DNA of 64,000 nt from Linnemannia elongata (Eukaryota; Mortierellomycota; Mortierellomycetes; Mortierellales; Mortierellaceae), in assembly GCA_036320915.1 (NCBI GenBank), contig JAXBDG010000011.1, forward strand, positions 1,882,501 to 1,946,500. Direction: 5' to 3'. Shown one piece after another: positions 33,422-45,084 of the stretch (position 1 is its first letter; the number at the start of each line of letters is the position of its first letter). The notes under the pieces were generated by a model, which was not told the DNA's origin, ran no database searches, and was given only the letters and a program-made list of their open reading frames with translations. A program made the translations under genes and the position numbers.

Positions 33422-34245
33422 TGAACGAGTGAATAGAAGAAGGAAAGGGCGAAGTGGGAAGAGACGAGCGAGAGAGAACAGAGGGAAAGGAATAAAAGAG
33501 ATGGAATTCACGTACAAAATTGAAGGGATAATATATCAATTCAATGATTTTGTCCGTAAAAAACAAAAAGGATGCGTATTGAAGTTGTTGGAAGGCAGGC
33601 AGGCGCAAGAGATAGGGAAGAGGAGGACAAGGGTCGAGGGTCAGTCCAAGGTTGGATGAGATCGGGATGTAGAAGTGTAGAAAGGCGAGCCTGGTTGACT
33701 GTCTGTCCGTCTGTATTTGCGTGAGCGTATCGATTGTACGAGCTTTATCGACAAGAGATAAAGTGAAAGAGAAAAGCAGACGAGGGAATGTCAGACAAAA
33801 GAAGAGGGGTAAAACAGGCGATGGCAGTGACAGTGACAGTGACGGTGACAGTGAAAGAGAAAAAAAAAAAAAAGAGAGAGGAGAGACGCACGATTGGAGG
33901 TTTGCTTCTTTTATAGACGAAGGAAGAAGGGACGACAAACAAAGAGAGATCGACAAACAGAGAGAGAGATAGAGAGAGAGTAAGTGTATCTTGTGTACAA
34001 TGTGGAGTGTCTCTGTGTTGATGGATGTGAGAGAGAAGGACAAGATGGAAAGATGGAAGTGAGGAAGAATAGAGCCAGGTTGTCCCTGTTCATACCCTTC
34101 ACTCTGGAATTCTGATGTGGCTTGGATTTAATGATGACTGCCATTCTTTTTTTTTTTTTCCTTATTCCAATGTCCGCTTTGCTGCCTTTGTTGCCACTGT
34201 TGGTGGCCATACTTGTTGCTCCTTCTTCTCTTCTCGGACAAGGAA
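33422..34245. other. Divergent promoter region THP3 / RlmN-like
   Basis: 824 bases between two diverging genes. Purine-rich on the plus strand near 33420-33500 and 33770-33970, with a GTGACA repeat near 33826-33850, an A-run near 33860 and a T-run near 34149. No TATA box is recognised. Confidence 0.55.
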
Positions 34246-36044
34246 ATGGCGACCCATTCACTCTGGAAGCAATGCACCTCCTCAGGAACGCACCACCTGA
34301 TCACTCACTCTAAGAGTAGAGTCGCTTCTCATTGGAAACCATCCGCATTCCTTAAATCCCATATCGTCGCCTATTCTTCCTTCCGCTCAGAAAACAACAG
34401 CAACTCTTCCCCTCGGAGACCTCGGACTTTTGACTCGACCAGTCACAGGAACAAGCCCGTAACCGTCAACCCTCATCTAGACACAGCACATCTTTCTAAC
34501 TCTGCACCGCCAGTCCGGGACTGGGACAAGAAGAACCTCATCGGACTCTCCCTTGATCAATTGAAGGAGGAACTCAAGTCGATCTCCGGAGTGAAATCTT
34601 ATACTGCTGGACAGATCTGGAGATTCCTTTATCAACGAGGAGTGACAAGCATCGATGAGATGCTCAATATCCCAAAGTCGATCAAAGATGAGCTGAATGA
34701 AAACTACACCATCAACTATGGCCGTGTCGTGGTATGTTCTTCATGAGGGCACTATGTGGACACAATTTGGTTCGACCAGTCGATTCTTGTTTAACCAACG
34801 TGTTTGCCAATTCAATTATTACTTCTAGTCGGATCATGTGTCGCCAACAGACGGGACAAGAAAGTTGCTGGTTGGGTTCAAGGACCCTAAGGCAATGGTT
34901 GAGTCCGTCTTCATCCCGATGAACGGCCCAAGAGGAACACAGTGCATCAGTAGTCAAGTTGGATGCTCCTTGGCATGCACATTCTGTCACACAGGAACCC
35001 AAAAGCTGCTCAGGAACTTGACCGCAGGCGAGATTGTCAGCCAGTATATGATCCCCGCTAAGGACTATGGCGATCTTCCTCTTGTCAAGAATGCTCAGCG
35101 GAATGTCAGCAACATTGTGTTTATGGGTCAAGGCGAGCCGTTGTACAACTGGAGGTAGATATATATACCGATCTTTGTTGTCATAGCTATTTGTGTCTCA
35201 GATAGCAGAGGTATCTCATCGCTGTCGCTTCTTTCAATATCGATCATTAGGAATGTCAAGCAGGCGATTGAGATCTTAACAGACAAGGACGGGATCGGGA
35301 TGCCCAAGAGCAAGATCACAGTCTCAACCTCTGGAGTGGCGCCTGGACTTGCAAAGTTGGCTGAGCTCGGAGGGATCAGTCTTGCCATCTCGCTCCATGC
35401 CACCAACGACAACCTTCGCGACGAGATCGTCCCCATCAACAAGTATGTTGGTTGGATCACCACATGCATTGAGTCTGCTCTTGATTGGCATGAAAGAAAG
35501 ACAGAAAGGAATGTGCTTGTACTGACCATATTCACCTTCTGGTTATTGTAGAACATTCCCTATCAAGGTCCTCATGGAAGCATGCGCGGATTATGCTAAA
35601 AAGATGGAGAGCTGCAATCGCGACAGCCAGCGAATCACCTTTGAGTATGTTACCCAACGAACATTTTTTTTTGCTGCGACAATACCATGTGATGCGCATC
35701 CATGCAGGAAGTGTAACGGCTAACTTTTTTTGCCTCCATCGTTCTCACACCTACCGTACACTTATAGATATGTCATGCTGAAGGATGTCAACGACAGCTT
35801 CCAAGAGGCACGAGCCCTTGCAGACTTGCTCCGAGACATTCCCTCACACGTCAACTTGATCCCCTTCAACCCTTGGCCAGGCAGTCAGTATGTCAGCTCG
35901 CCCCGAGATCACATCGTCGGCTTCTCGCGCATCATCGAGAACTTGGGAGTCCCCACTACGATCCGCTGGCCACGAGGGCTCGATGTCATGGGCGCCTGCG
36001 GTCAATTAAAGACTACCTATGACCAAGAACAGCTGACTCGGTGA
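34246..36044 (+). CDS. RlmN-family radical-SAM RNA (adenine-C2) methyltransferase, probably mitochondrial
   Basis: Exons 34246-34731, 34829-35154, 35251-35442, 35552-35644 and 35768-36044 give 457 residues. Family chemistry is C2-methylation of adenine in large-subunit rRNA (A2503 in E. coli) and A37 of some tRNAs. All key residues are present: the CxxxCxxC cluster ligands at Cys208, 212 and 215, the two catalytic cysteines at Cys201 (CISSQVGC) and Cys443 (GACGQL), plus FMGQGEP, VSTSG and LHATND. The first 90 residues are an extra Ser/His/Arg/Lys-rich extension with no acidic residue before about position 50, typical of a mitochondrial presequence. The introns prove it is a nuclear eukaryotic gene. 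I chose the ATG at 34246 for its AAGGAAATGG context. Mitochondrial location is inferred. Confidence 0.93.
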
Positions 36045-36537
36045 TCGTGTTAGTAATTCTTCATGTAGCATCCATTTAGTCTTGTGTAACAATACAAATC
36101 TTGCCTTCTGTGGAGAATAGCGATTTGTTTGTTTGTGAGTGGAAGAACCAGCGTTTATTCATGTACAACTCTGTTGGGAAAGAGTCGAGAGGCTCATCCC
36201 TAGCAAAAAAAAGGTCACCTGCTGTGCATACGCGTCGCCATGCACGACTGAGACGCGAACCAATGGTAATTGGTCCCATCCATCGCACCGATAAAAAATT
36301 TCGCGTCTATGTGTCTCTCAGTCTCCGGTGTTCACTACCACTGCCATTGTGAAACACTTTGTCGATCTTTATTCTTTCTTCGCTATCTCTTTCCCTACCT
36401 TTTCTCCTATTTCTTTTTTCCCACTTCCCTTCCTCTTCACTTTCCACATTCCACCCGTCACCCGCCATTCTCCGCCAGCTAACTCTCGACCAACTTTTTG
36501 GTTCGCCTTATTTTTTTTTTTTCATAGAACGAAAACC
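36045..36537. other. Spacer before the small secreted-protein gene
   Basis: 3' flank of the RlmN-like gene, then a CT-rich stretch (36360-36530) that is probably promoter and leader of the gene at 36538. The longer in-frame ORF starting at 36328 is translated leader and is not used. Confidence 0.6.
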
Positions 36538-37116
36538 ATGACTGTTCGCAGGATCATCCTATCAGCAGCACTGCTCTGCATCCTCCCCCTCCCATTTTCT
36601 TCCCCCATCATAGACTCTACTTCCACCAACCTCGTCCTCGGTGCACCGCCACTCCACCTCCTCTCACCTCACGTATCAACATCCTCTTCGTCCGTAAGCC
36701 ACCACCACAAACTCACCTCCTCGGACAAGCAAGACCGCGCCACCACCGCGGCCGTAAGAAGGAGCCTCAAGAAACGCACCACCGGCGCCAGCAGCACCAC
36801 CAGAAACAACAATGTCCGTCTGCTCTACAACCCACCAGCTCCTCCAGAGGACATGGACGGGTTCAAAAAATGTTTCCACACTTGTATCGCCCACACCCGA
36901 GAAATGTTCCCCGAATGCAAGGGTGCCGTGCCCTCAGGTCCACCAAATGAGGATACAGACATGACATGGCATACTCTTTGTCCGGTGGCGAGTTATGTCT
37001 GTCTGCATAGCTGTAAGATGAGTAATATTGATTGGAGCAAGTGGATGGGTGCTGTGGATAAGAGTCTTGTTCAGTCCGGCAGTGCAGTCGCCAAGGCTTC
37101 GTCGCGCCACCAATAA
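36538..37116 (+). CDS. Small secreted cysteine-rich protein, twin CX3C
   Basis: Intronless, 192 residues. The first 22 residues form a clear signal peptide (MTVRR, then a Leu/Ile/Ala core, then PLPFSS). A disordered Ser/His/Thr-rich pro-region of about 70 residues contains a Kex2-type LKKR at 77-80. The mature part has exactly six cysteines at 112, 116, 127, 148, 155 and 159, so CX3C (CFHTC) opens and CX3C (CLHSC) closes the domain. This suggests a disulfide-linked helical hairpin. Fungal secreted Cys-rich proteins of this size are often effector- or surface-type, but I recognise no family. It converges on MOD5 with 121 bases between the stops. Confidence 0.72.
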   Translation: MTVRRIILSAALLCILPLPFSSPIIDSTSTNLVLGAPPLHLLSPHVSTSSSSVSHHHKLTSSDKQDRATTAAVRRSLKKRTTGASSTTRNNNVRLLYNPPAPPEDMDGFKKCFHTCIAHTREMFPECKGAVPSGPPNEDTDMTWHTLCPVASYVCLHSCKMSNIDWSKWMGAVDKSLVQSGSAVAKASSRHQ

Positions 37117-37237
37117 AATAAACTCATTTTTGATCATGAAAATTTTTTGAGCTTTATGATGGGCGTGTTTATTTGATGCTTTTGCTGTGACGAACTGAGA
37201 CGGCCAGAGCCAAGTGTGTTCTCAGATGAAGACGCAC

Positions 37238-40082
37238 CTACAATCCCTTCTCACCCTTCTTGTCACCACCATCATCACCATCCACATCCGTTCGCCGTAC
37301 TTTCGACTCCGGCTGCCCCTCCACAATATCATCACTACCATTCAACACCCCACCAACAACCTCAACCTCCTGGTTCAGCGTCCCCTCCCGTTTCCGCTTC
37401 TTGTACTCTTGCGCCTTGAAATACCACCAATTAGCACCATCCCTCTCCATCTCGGCCTTATTGGTCCTCATCTTGCGGTGCATCTTGGACCGCAAATGTT
37501 GTTCCCAGCTCGTCGGGCCATGGATGATTACCGGTGGTGGGAGTTGTTGTTCATCTGTTGAAGTGGTGGTGGTGGTAGAGCCCGCTGGTTGAGCATACTT
37601 TTCGTGCATAATTCTTTGCATGCTTGTGCAGATGTCGCACTCTTTCTTTTCCCATGATTCTAATGCCGACACCGCGCTATTTGTTCGTATCACAGAAGAT
37701 ATGAAAATGAAGGGGAGGGGTATCAGTGTCTGTTTCCTAGATGCATGAACATTTTCAAGAGGAGCAGTGAGAACAAGGTTCAAATCCTTACTCAAGATCT
37801 CGCTGGGCGGCGAGCATCTCTTTGGCGTATTGGTTCAAGCCCTCAGCATCCGGTAAATCTTCTCCTGCAAAGAAACCTATCAAGTCATAATGGCAAAAGC
37901 GCAGGATGTCAATATCTCTCAAGTCGATTAATGTCCATTCGTCTGACATGCAAGCAAATGATCCATGTTCGTACTTTTGGCGATTTTGACGGCGACATTG
38001 CCAACGTTTTCTTTCCATGTGTCCAGCGCTATGTCAACGCAGTCAGAAAAAAAAGAGTCCGATATTAGAGCGATAGCCATACTCCACATATAAGCCATAC
38101 TTTACATTCAAGCCGCCCTATGACAGCAATACATAAAGAACAATCCAGCGCGACTTACAAGTAGCGTCCAGGAGGTAGATTTTGACCTCCTTTTCACGGC
38201 AGAGAGGGAGCAGCTTGTTGCGGATCCAAAGCACTTGACGCTTTGCGTATTGCCTTGTCCTCGTCTTCATCGTTTCTGTGCACTCTGACTTCAACTTTTC
38301 CAGCTCGTCTGTGTCTACAAGGTGTTACAAAATATCAGGCAATTATAGTCAGTGAGGGTCGCCAGCATGCGTTTATTCGTTTCGTTTTGAAACTGTCTAG
38401 TCTTACCTGTTGGATGGTTGTTTTTGATCGCCTCCTCTACTGCAGTAAAGTATGGGTCAAACTCTTTGTAACCTATAGTGCATGAAAGTGGTTATCCGTA
38501 ACCGTTAACATCCGTGAAATATATTCTTCGTATCCTGCAAAGTAGTCAATGTCACTGCTGATCCATTTGCATACCAATTGCCTGCCAGATTCCGCGCTCA
38601 TAGTCCGTGCTTGGTCCTACGCTCTTTCTCATTCCTTGAATCTCTTCGAAAAGACCACCCTATCAAGCAGAAGTAATTAATTACTGCGTGTTAACTACAC
38701 CTTTGACTCGGTTGATATAGTTCAGTTCATCGTGAGTTATATCCGCACGAACATCGCTTGTACCTTAACCATTGTATCAACTCTTGCGTCCAGACGAGCA
38801 TTTAGTACGTCAGGAGCGGAATAAACCCAGAATATGCATGTTGGCATTCTACAGAAGGCATGTCAAATCGAGAGGTTAGGGAATGGTGATCTCCAGTTCC
38901 ATTGTACCTTCTACTGTGATGAGCGAGGTTGGATCCTTACCGCAGTCTTTCGCTGTCTGGCAGAGCATGCTGCTTCTTGATTAGATCACTTTGACATTCG
39001 CCTGTCTCAAAGAAAACCTATAAAGCATGTCCATCGTACAGAAACAGGCTCAAGCAATTAGCATGCAGTCTCAACTGAATCTTTACTTCACAGCCGATCT
39101 GTTAGGTAAAAATCCGAAGCCGTACCTGTAATGAGCGGGTGATTTTCCGCCGGTCGTTCTCATGCCACTTGTTAGCCATGATCGGATCGACCTCCTGCAG
39201 CTTCTTGTATAAGGTCGCAGTATCCGAGTCGCGTAAAAACGTTTCGTTTGCGTCCGATTCTTCCTGTTGTTGCGTTTCCGATAATGTCCCAACATTCTTC
39301 TTCGTGTCCAGCAATGTGTCGCGCCAAAGGAGGGATTGGATGTAGTAGTGAGTTCCTCCGACTACGACCGGCATATGCTTCCGTTCATGGATCTTTTCAA
39401 TCTATCAGACCATCGATAAAACAATTGTTCAACCGTTAAGATCATTCTGAGGCAGTGATCAAATGTGATTGATCTGATCATTAAATGTTCAACAGCTGGT
39501 AGACTCGATATGTGACGCGTACCAGACCTAGCGCGTCGGCTTTGAAGTCCAGTACAGAGTATTCCTGGTCCATGGGCAAAAAGTCCATAAGGTGGTGCAC
39601 AACACCTTCGCGTTCGTCCATAGGCATCTTGTTGGTGATGATATCCAATCCCTTATAGACCTATTTTGCGGAGCAAATCAAAATTAAATGAGCTTGGACC
39701 ATCTTCCCATGTGTTTCTTTGACTGCAGCACTTTTATTGTCAACGAGCTTTATACCTGAAGGGCGTCTCCATTGATGACTTCTCCGTCTAGTTCCTTGGA
39801 AAGTTGAATCGATAGGTTGGACTTCCCGACACCGGTGGTGCCAATTACGGCTATCACGCCAGGGTTCATAGTTCTGCTGAGGGAGCTGTAAAAGTACCGG
39901 TTGGTCCTAGAAAGGCTTACTGTTTTGAAAGCTGATAATAATTCCGTCCGGACAGGGTAGTGTCGTGTTGCAAGTAGAGAGGTGTCTCCGAGGTAGGAGG
40001 GCAGGTGCGTGTTACTGCAGTTGTTGAGTCGTGTTTTCAGTGTCTGATGTGCTCGTTCTGCGAATGTCAGCCAACGACGCAT
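37238..40082 (-). CDS. MOD5: tRNA dimethylallyl (isopentenyl) transferase, MOD5/TRIT1/MiaA family
   Basis: Transfers a dimethylallyl group to A37 of tRNAs reading UNN codons. Eleven exons on the minus strand: 39756-40082, 39523-39660, 39126-39401, 38941-39017, 38764-38848, 38575-38659, 38407-38472, 38159-38314, 37975-38028, 37792-37864 and 37238-37676, giving 591 residues. The P-loop GTTGVGKS is at 81-88. Other family signs are [52 protein letters not shown] and [17 protein letters not shown]-terminal matrin-type zinc finger (CDIC, then [11 protein letters not shown]) is interrupted by a Thr/Pro-rich insert. Two in-frame starts, Met1 and Met72 just before the core, mirror yeast MOD5, where two starts give mitochondrial and cytosolic forms; residues 2-71 are basic and presequence-like. 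Confidence 0.96.
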
Positions 40083-40501
40083 GAGTTCACTAGCTCTGCT
40101 TTCTTATGTGTGTGTTGTGTGAGCTGAGCTAAAGTTCTCCCGCGTGGCCTGTCAAGAAAATTTGTGACCACAAGGGCACCTCAAAAAGAAAGTCGATAGA
40201 ATGACCGCAACACTGCCCTCTACTGTGACGTCGTCAAATTCGAAAGTGTGCAGGGCAGGGACCATATGCTCATGGTCATTGAACCTCAAGTTCTCACCTG
40301 TCCCTGTCCTTCATTCCCTCCCACCCTCCCCGCTCTCCTTCTCCCCTTCCTTACACCCCATTAGTGAACTTACCCTCTTCACTTCCCCAAACAACTCTCA
40401 CCCGTCAGGAAGGATCATTCACGCACCAGCAACAACCAGCAACCCTCCACTCCATCCAACTTTTACAACAAAAGACGACTGAACGTCACCAACTCGTAGC
40501 C
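40083..40501. promoter_or_regulatory. 419 bp divergent promoter MOD5 / V-ATPase a
   Basis: The only DNA between two diverging start codons, so both promoters must be here. CT-rich toward the V-ATPase side (40310-40370). No TATA box is seen on either strand, in keeping with housekeeping genes. Confidence 0.6.
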
Positions 40502-43500
40502 ATGGCCGAGTCAACCTTCTTCCGTTCGGAAGAAATGTCGCTGATCCAGCTGTACATCCCAGCTGAGGTCGCCCAACCCACCGTCTCTGAGCTGGGAGAA
40601 TTGGGACTTGTTCAGTTCCGCGATGTAAGGGACTGGGTGCCTTTATGAACCAGCCATGACTATGAGAGGGTGCTTATGTGAGCAAAAGCACATAGCCCAC
40701 CTTTGCATATATCCCTTTTTTCTTGCTAACACCCTGGCTGCCGTTGCACCCTCCCTTTTTTGTGTGTGTCGTGTCGTCTTTGATATGTAGCTCAACCCAG
40801 ACGTCAATGCCTTCCAGCGCGCCTTCGTTGGCGAGATCAGACGCTTCGACGAGATGGAGAGACAGCTTCGTAAGTTTCTAAATCCCCTTCTGTTCAGTGT
40901 AGAGCTTGCTTTGATCCCAGCGTATCATAGGGGGTACACTTCAGCATGAACACGCGCGTAGTTTGTTTGTGCCTGAATATCGTCAGCTGATATCGTGTGC
41001 CATTTCCTCTTTGCCCCTCTATCTCCTTTACCTCACAGGTTTCTTCACCTCGCAGATTGAAAAGGCAGAGATCCCTGTCCGTACGAACCTCTCTAACGCG
41101 TACAGCTCGCGCGCCCGTTCGCGCCAAGAACTCGACGATCTCGAGGAGCGCCTCTCCGAGCACGAGAACCGTCTTCTCCAGATGAACAACTCGCACGAAA
41201 CCATGCAGCGTCGCTACTTGGAGCTGACTGAGCTCAAGCACGTCCTTCGCGAGACCTCTGACTTTTTCCAGGAGGTAATCATGCCGTCTGAGTTGTTTTA
41301 CTATGGTGCATATTGCGACGCGTTCAAATAACAGTTAACTGACAAGGATGATCGTATTGCCCTACAATTCCCTCTAGGCCGCGTCGCACCAGACTGAGAT
41401 CCGCAACTCGTTCGATGAGCCTAGCGCTCCTCTTTTGGACGACTTGGAGTCTGGCCCTTCGCAAGAGGCCCAGGGTGCTGGTCTTCAGCTCGGCAATGTC
41501 ACCGGTGTCATTCCCCGCAACAAGATGCAGACCTTTGAACGCATCCTCTGGAGATCCCTCCGCGGCAACTTGTACATGAACACTGCGGAGATCGACGAGC
41601 CCGTCATCGATCCCTCGACTGATGTTGTTGTTGAGAAAAACGTCTTCATTATCTTTGCCCATGGTCGCGAGATCTTGGCCAAGATCAAGAAGATTGCAGA
41701 GTCTCTTGGTGCTACCCTCTACCCCATTGACTCGTCCGCCGACCGTCGTCGTGAGGCCCTTCTCGACGTTGTCCGCCACATCGAAGAGTTCAACTCTGTC
41801 TTGGTGAACACCACCCAGACCCGTCGTCAGGAGTTGATGCGCATTTCAGAGAACTTGGTCGCATGGATGATTATCGTCAAGAAGGAAAAGGCGACCTACC
41901 ACACCATGAACCACTTCAACTACGACATTAACCGCAAGTGCTTGATCGCTGAGGGTTGGTGCCCTACCAACGAGATCAATACCATCCAGACTGCTCTCCG
42001 CGGTGTAACTGAGCGCTCTGGCTCCATGGTGCCCTCGATCTTGAACGAGCTCAAGACCCACAAGGAGCCCCCAACCTTTCATAAAACCAACAAGTTCACT
42101 GTTGGATTCCAGGGCATTGTCGATGCTTATGGTATGGCCAAGTACCGTGAGGTCAACCCCGGTCTCTTTACTATTATTTCGTTCCCCTTCCTCTTCGCCG
42201 TCATGTTCGGTGATGTCGGTCACGGTTTTATTGTTCTTCTCATCGGAATGTACCTCTGCATGAACGAGCGCAAGCTTGCTCACGTCGACGGAGAGGTAAG
42301 CACAGGGACATCGTAACTTATTAAGTTATTGACGCAAAGTTTTGTCTGATGTATCTAACGCGCTGACACTAACGTACCGTACGTATCTTACTAAATGTTG
42401 ATAGATGTTCCAAATGGTCTTTGGCGGTCGTTACATTGTTCTTCTTATGGGAGCCTTCTCGCTCTTTACTGGAATGATGTATAACGATATTTTCTCCCGT
42501 GCCTTGCCCTTCTTCCAGTCTGGATGGGAATTCCATGTCCCTGACGACTACCCTGGCAAGACTGTTATTGTCGCTGAGCCCAACGGCCATACTTATCCCT
42601 TCGGTATCGATTACGCCTGGCACGGAACCGACAACTACCTTCTCTTTACCAACTCGTACAAGATGAAGATGTCGGTCATTCTGGGAGTCATCCACATGTC
42701 GTTCGGTATCTGCATGGTCTATTACAACGCCAAGTTCTACCGCAAGCCCATTGATATCATTGCTGGTTTCATTCCTCAGATGATTTTCATGCAGTCTTTG
42801 TTCGGATACTTGACACTGATGATCATCTACAAGTGGTCTGTCAACTGGTTCGAGACCGATGCTGCTGGCCATGCCGTCCGCAACTCTCCCCCCAGTTTGC
42901 TCAACACTATGATTTATATGTTCCTCAGCCCTGGATCTGTCGCCGAAGGTGATCGTCTCTATCCTGGACAGGTAAAATATCTCGGTGAAACATCACAATG
43001 GAAAGTCGTCCACAGCACCACACATGTTCTAACAATGGCCCTTTGTTCGCTTCCTTCTAATTAGGCATTTGTGCAAGGATTTTTGGTGCTGGTCGCATTC
43101 ATCTGCATTCCCTGGATGTTGTTCCTTAAGCCATACTATCTCAAGTGGGAGCACGGCAAGGCCCGCGCCATGGGTTACCATCAGCCCTCGGAGCACAATG
43201 TCCGTGTTAGTACCGACAGTACTCGCTCGGAGGAGGCCGCTGGAGCTGTTGTTGCTGATGAGGTTGAGGGCGAGGAGGAGTTTGAGTTTTCGGAAGAGTT
43301 TATCCACCAGGTTATTCACACGATCGATTTCTGCCTGAGTTGTATCTCCAACACAGCCTCGTACTTGCGTCTTTGGGCCCTCTCGCTTGCTCACGCTCAG
43401 TTGTCCGAAGTTCTGTGGGGCATGACCCTGGGTGTCGCCTGGGATATGGCAAGCACGTATGGCCCGAAAATAGGAGCGTTTATGACGGTTGCGATGTTCT

Positions 43501-43809
43501 CCGTCTGGTTCTTCTTGTCTATCTTCATTCTCGTCGGCATGGAGGGTCTCTCTGCCTTCTTGCACGCCCTCCGTCTCCACTGGGTTGAGTTCAACAGCAA
43601 GTTCTACATCGTAAGTGCTTCGTTGTTGCCTTTTTTTTTTTTTTTTTTTTTTTTTTATCTTCCATTGGTTTTTGTTGCTTGCTGCTTGTTGTAATGGTGT
43701 CAGAGATCTAACACATCTTCATGTGGTGTTTGTCATATCTTAGGGTACTGGTTATGCTTTCCAGCCCTTCTCGTTTGCCACCGTGCTCTCGGAGAAGGAT
43801 GCCGTCTAA
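40502..43809 (+). CDS. VPH1: V-type proton ATPase subunit a (Vo sector)
   Basis: Membrane subunit a of the vacuolar/endosomal proton pump; its C-terminal half forms the proton half-channels against the c-ring. Exons 40502-40624, 40791-40869, 41039-41274, 41378-42295, 42405-42971, 43065-43610 and 43744-43809 give 844 residues, close to yeast Vph1. Visible features are the N-terminal [14 protein letters not shown] and [11 protein letters not shown], the coiled-coil stator arm, FGDVGHG at the membrane entry, and [19 protein letters not shown] with the essential Arg at 743. The C terminus is typical ([15 protein letters not shown]). The last intron contains a T26 run (43631-43656). All introns are phase 0 except the second, which splits an Arg codon. 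One copy here; whether it serves vacuole or Golgi cannot be told. Confidence 0.97.
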
Positions 43810-45022
43810 ATCTCAGGATTCTAGAAACCATTTCCCAAAAAATATTGAGCTGGATCTTACAAGCCATAGTAGTCCAGCGAAGAACACACACACATTTAGC
43901 CGAACGTCGTTCTTTTTTTTTTTTTTGCCCGCGATGATTGGATCTCCTGGTTCGTTGCGGTGTGATAGAGAAGGAGCATATAGTGTGGGAGGGCAATAAA
44001 AAGGCGATGAGCTGTTGTCGACCCACACTTGTTTTTATTTTTTATTATAAAATAAATGTATTTAATGAGTGATGATGATTACGATGAACACATAAGCCTT
44101 CTCTTGTACTTCTGTTTGTTTATGTGTGTGTGTTCTTTCGTTTGGTGTGAAGCAATGATGTGGAGAGGAATTATGGAAGGTGGATAGACCTGCCCACGGG
44201 TTTTGGGTTGGTTTGGTAGTCGGATTGATGTATTGGGGCACAACCCCGCACACAAACGGTTTGGAGACGAAAGACAAAGTGAGAGAGAGAGTGTGAATGA
44301 CTGAGAGAGTGAGAGAGAGAGCTTCTGCCTGTCAGTCTACTCTCTCTGTTTTTCATTGCTTTGAGGTTCGAGAAAGGACAAAAAACAAAAAAGAGATGGT
44401 TGTTCTGTTTGGCTGGTTCCAATAGTTGAGGCAGATGTGATAAAAAGTCAATTATTTGCACGAGTCATTTACCGCGAGCATGTTCCCTCCTTGTCATTAT
44501 TGTTGTTCTCTTGCGCTCAACATTGGGGTGCATGACAGAGAACTGTAATTGCCCATCAAGAAAAGTGCCAGATGGTTTATAAACAAAAACACTAGCTCTC
44601 ATACTCCCTCTGTCTCCTTCTCGTTCTCCTGTCTAACTGTTCTGTCCTACCTTGGGATCAGTCTTTCTTGGGTGAGGAGGAAGAAGAGGAGAAGGTGTTG
44701 GGGACTGGCTGATCAGATTAAAACCATGGTCTGCATGTACTCCTTTGTCTTCTTCTCCTCTTGAGGTCATGTTCTGGACTTTCTTCAGTTCCCCGTTCTT
44801 TCTGCTCTCCCCTCTCTCGCTTGAGGTGATGACACCCTCTTGGCGCATTTCTTGTTTTTGGTGCTCTCCTCCTCTTCCTCCTTCTCTTCCTTCTCCTTCT
44901 CCTAATACACGGGAAGGACTATAGTTGACAACGAGAGCAAGTAGATACGACACACTTAGAAAAGACTTGAGTAGGAGAAAGGCTTTCCACTCTCTGTCTC
45001 TCTCCCCTCCACTTTGCTTCCA

Positions 45023-45084
45023 CGGTTATTGTGCCTTATCATAGAAAATAACCGTCAAAAATAATCCCTACCTTGGATGATAAG
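45023..45084. repeat. Two overlapping inverted repeats
   Basis: CGGTTATT at 45023-45030 pairs with AATAACCG at 45047-45054. CTTATCAT at 45035-45042 pairs with ATGATAAG at 45077-45084. The two hairpins interlock, so only one can form at a time unless a pseudoknot is made. Confidence 0.7.

Noticed and set aside
33387..34043. 218-codon minus-strand ORF upstream of THP3
   Set aside because: It reads CT-rich leader; the THP3 first exon uses another frame starting at 33421.
34246..36044. RlmN-like gene as bacterial contamination
   Set aside because: Four GT-AG introns and a eukaryote-type N-terminal extension show a nuclear gene embedded between fungal genes.
37776..37790. GGTTCAAATCC, another tRNA T-arm look-alike
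   Set aside because: It lies at the donor of a MOD5 exon and no other tRNA arms are present.
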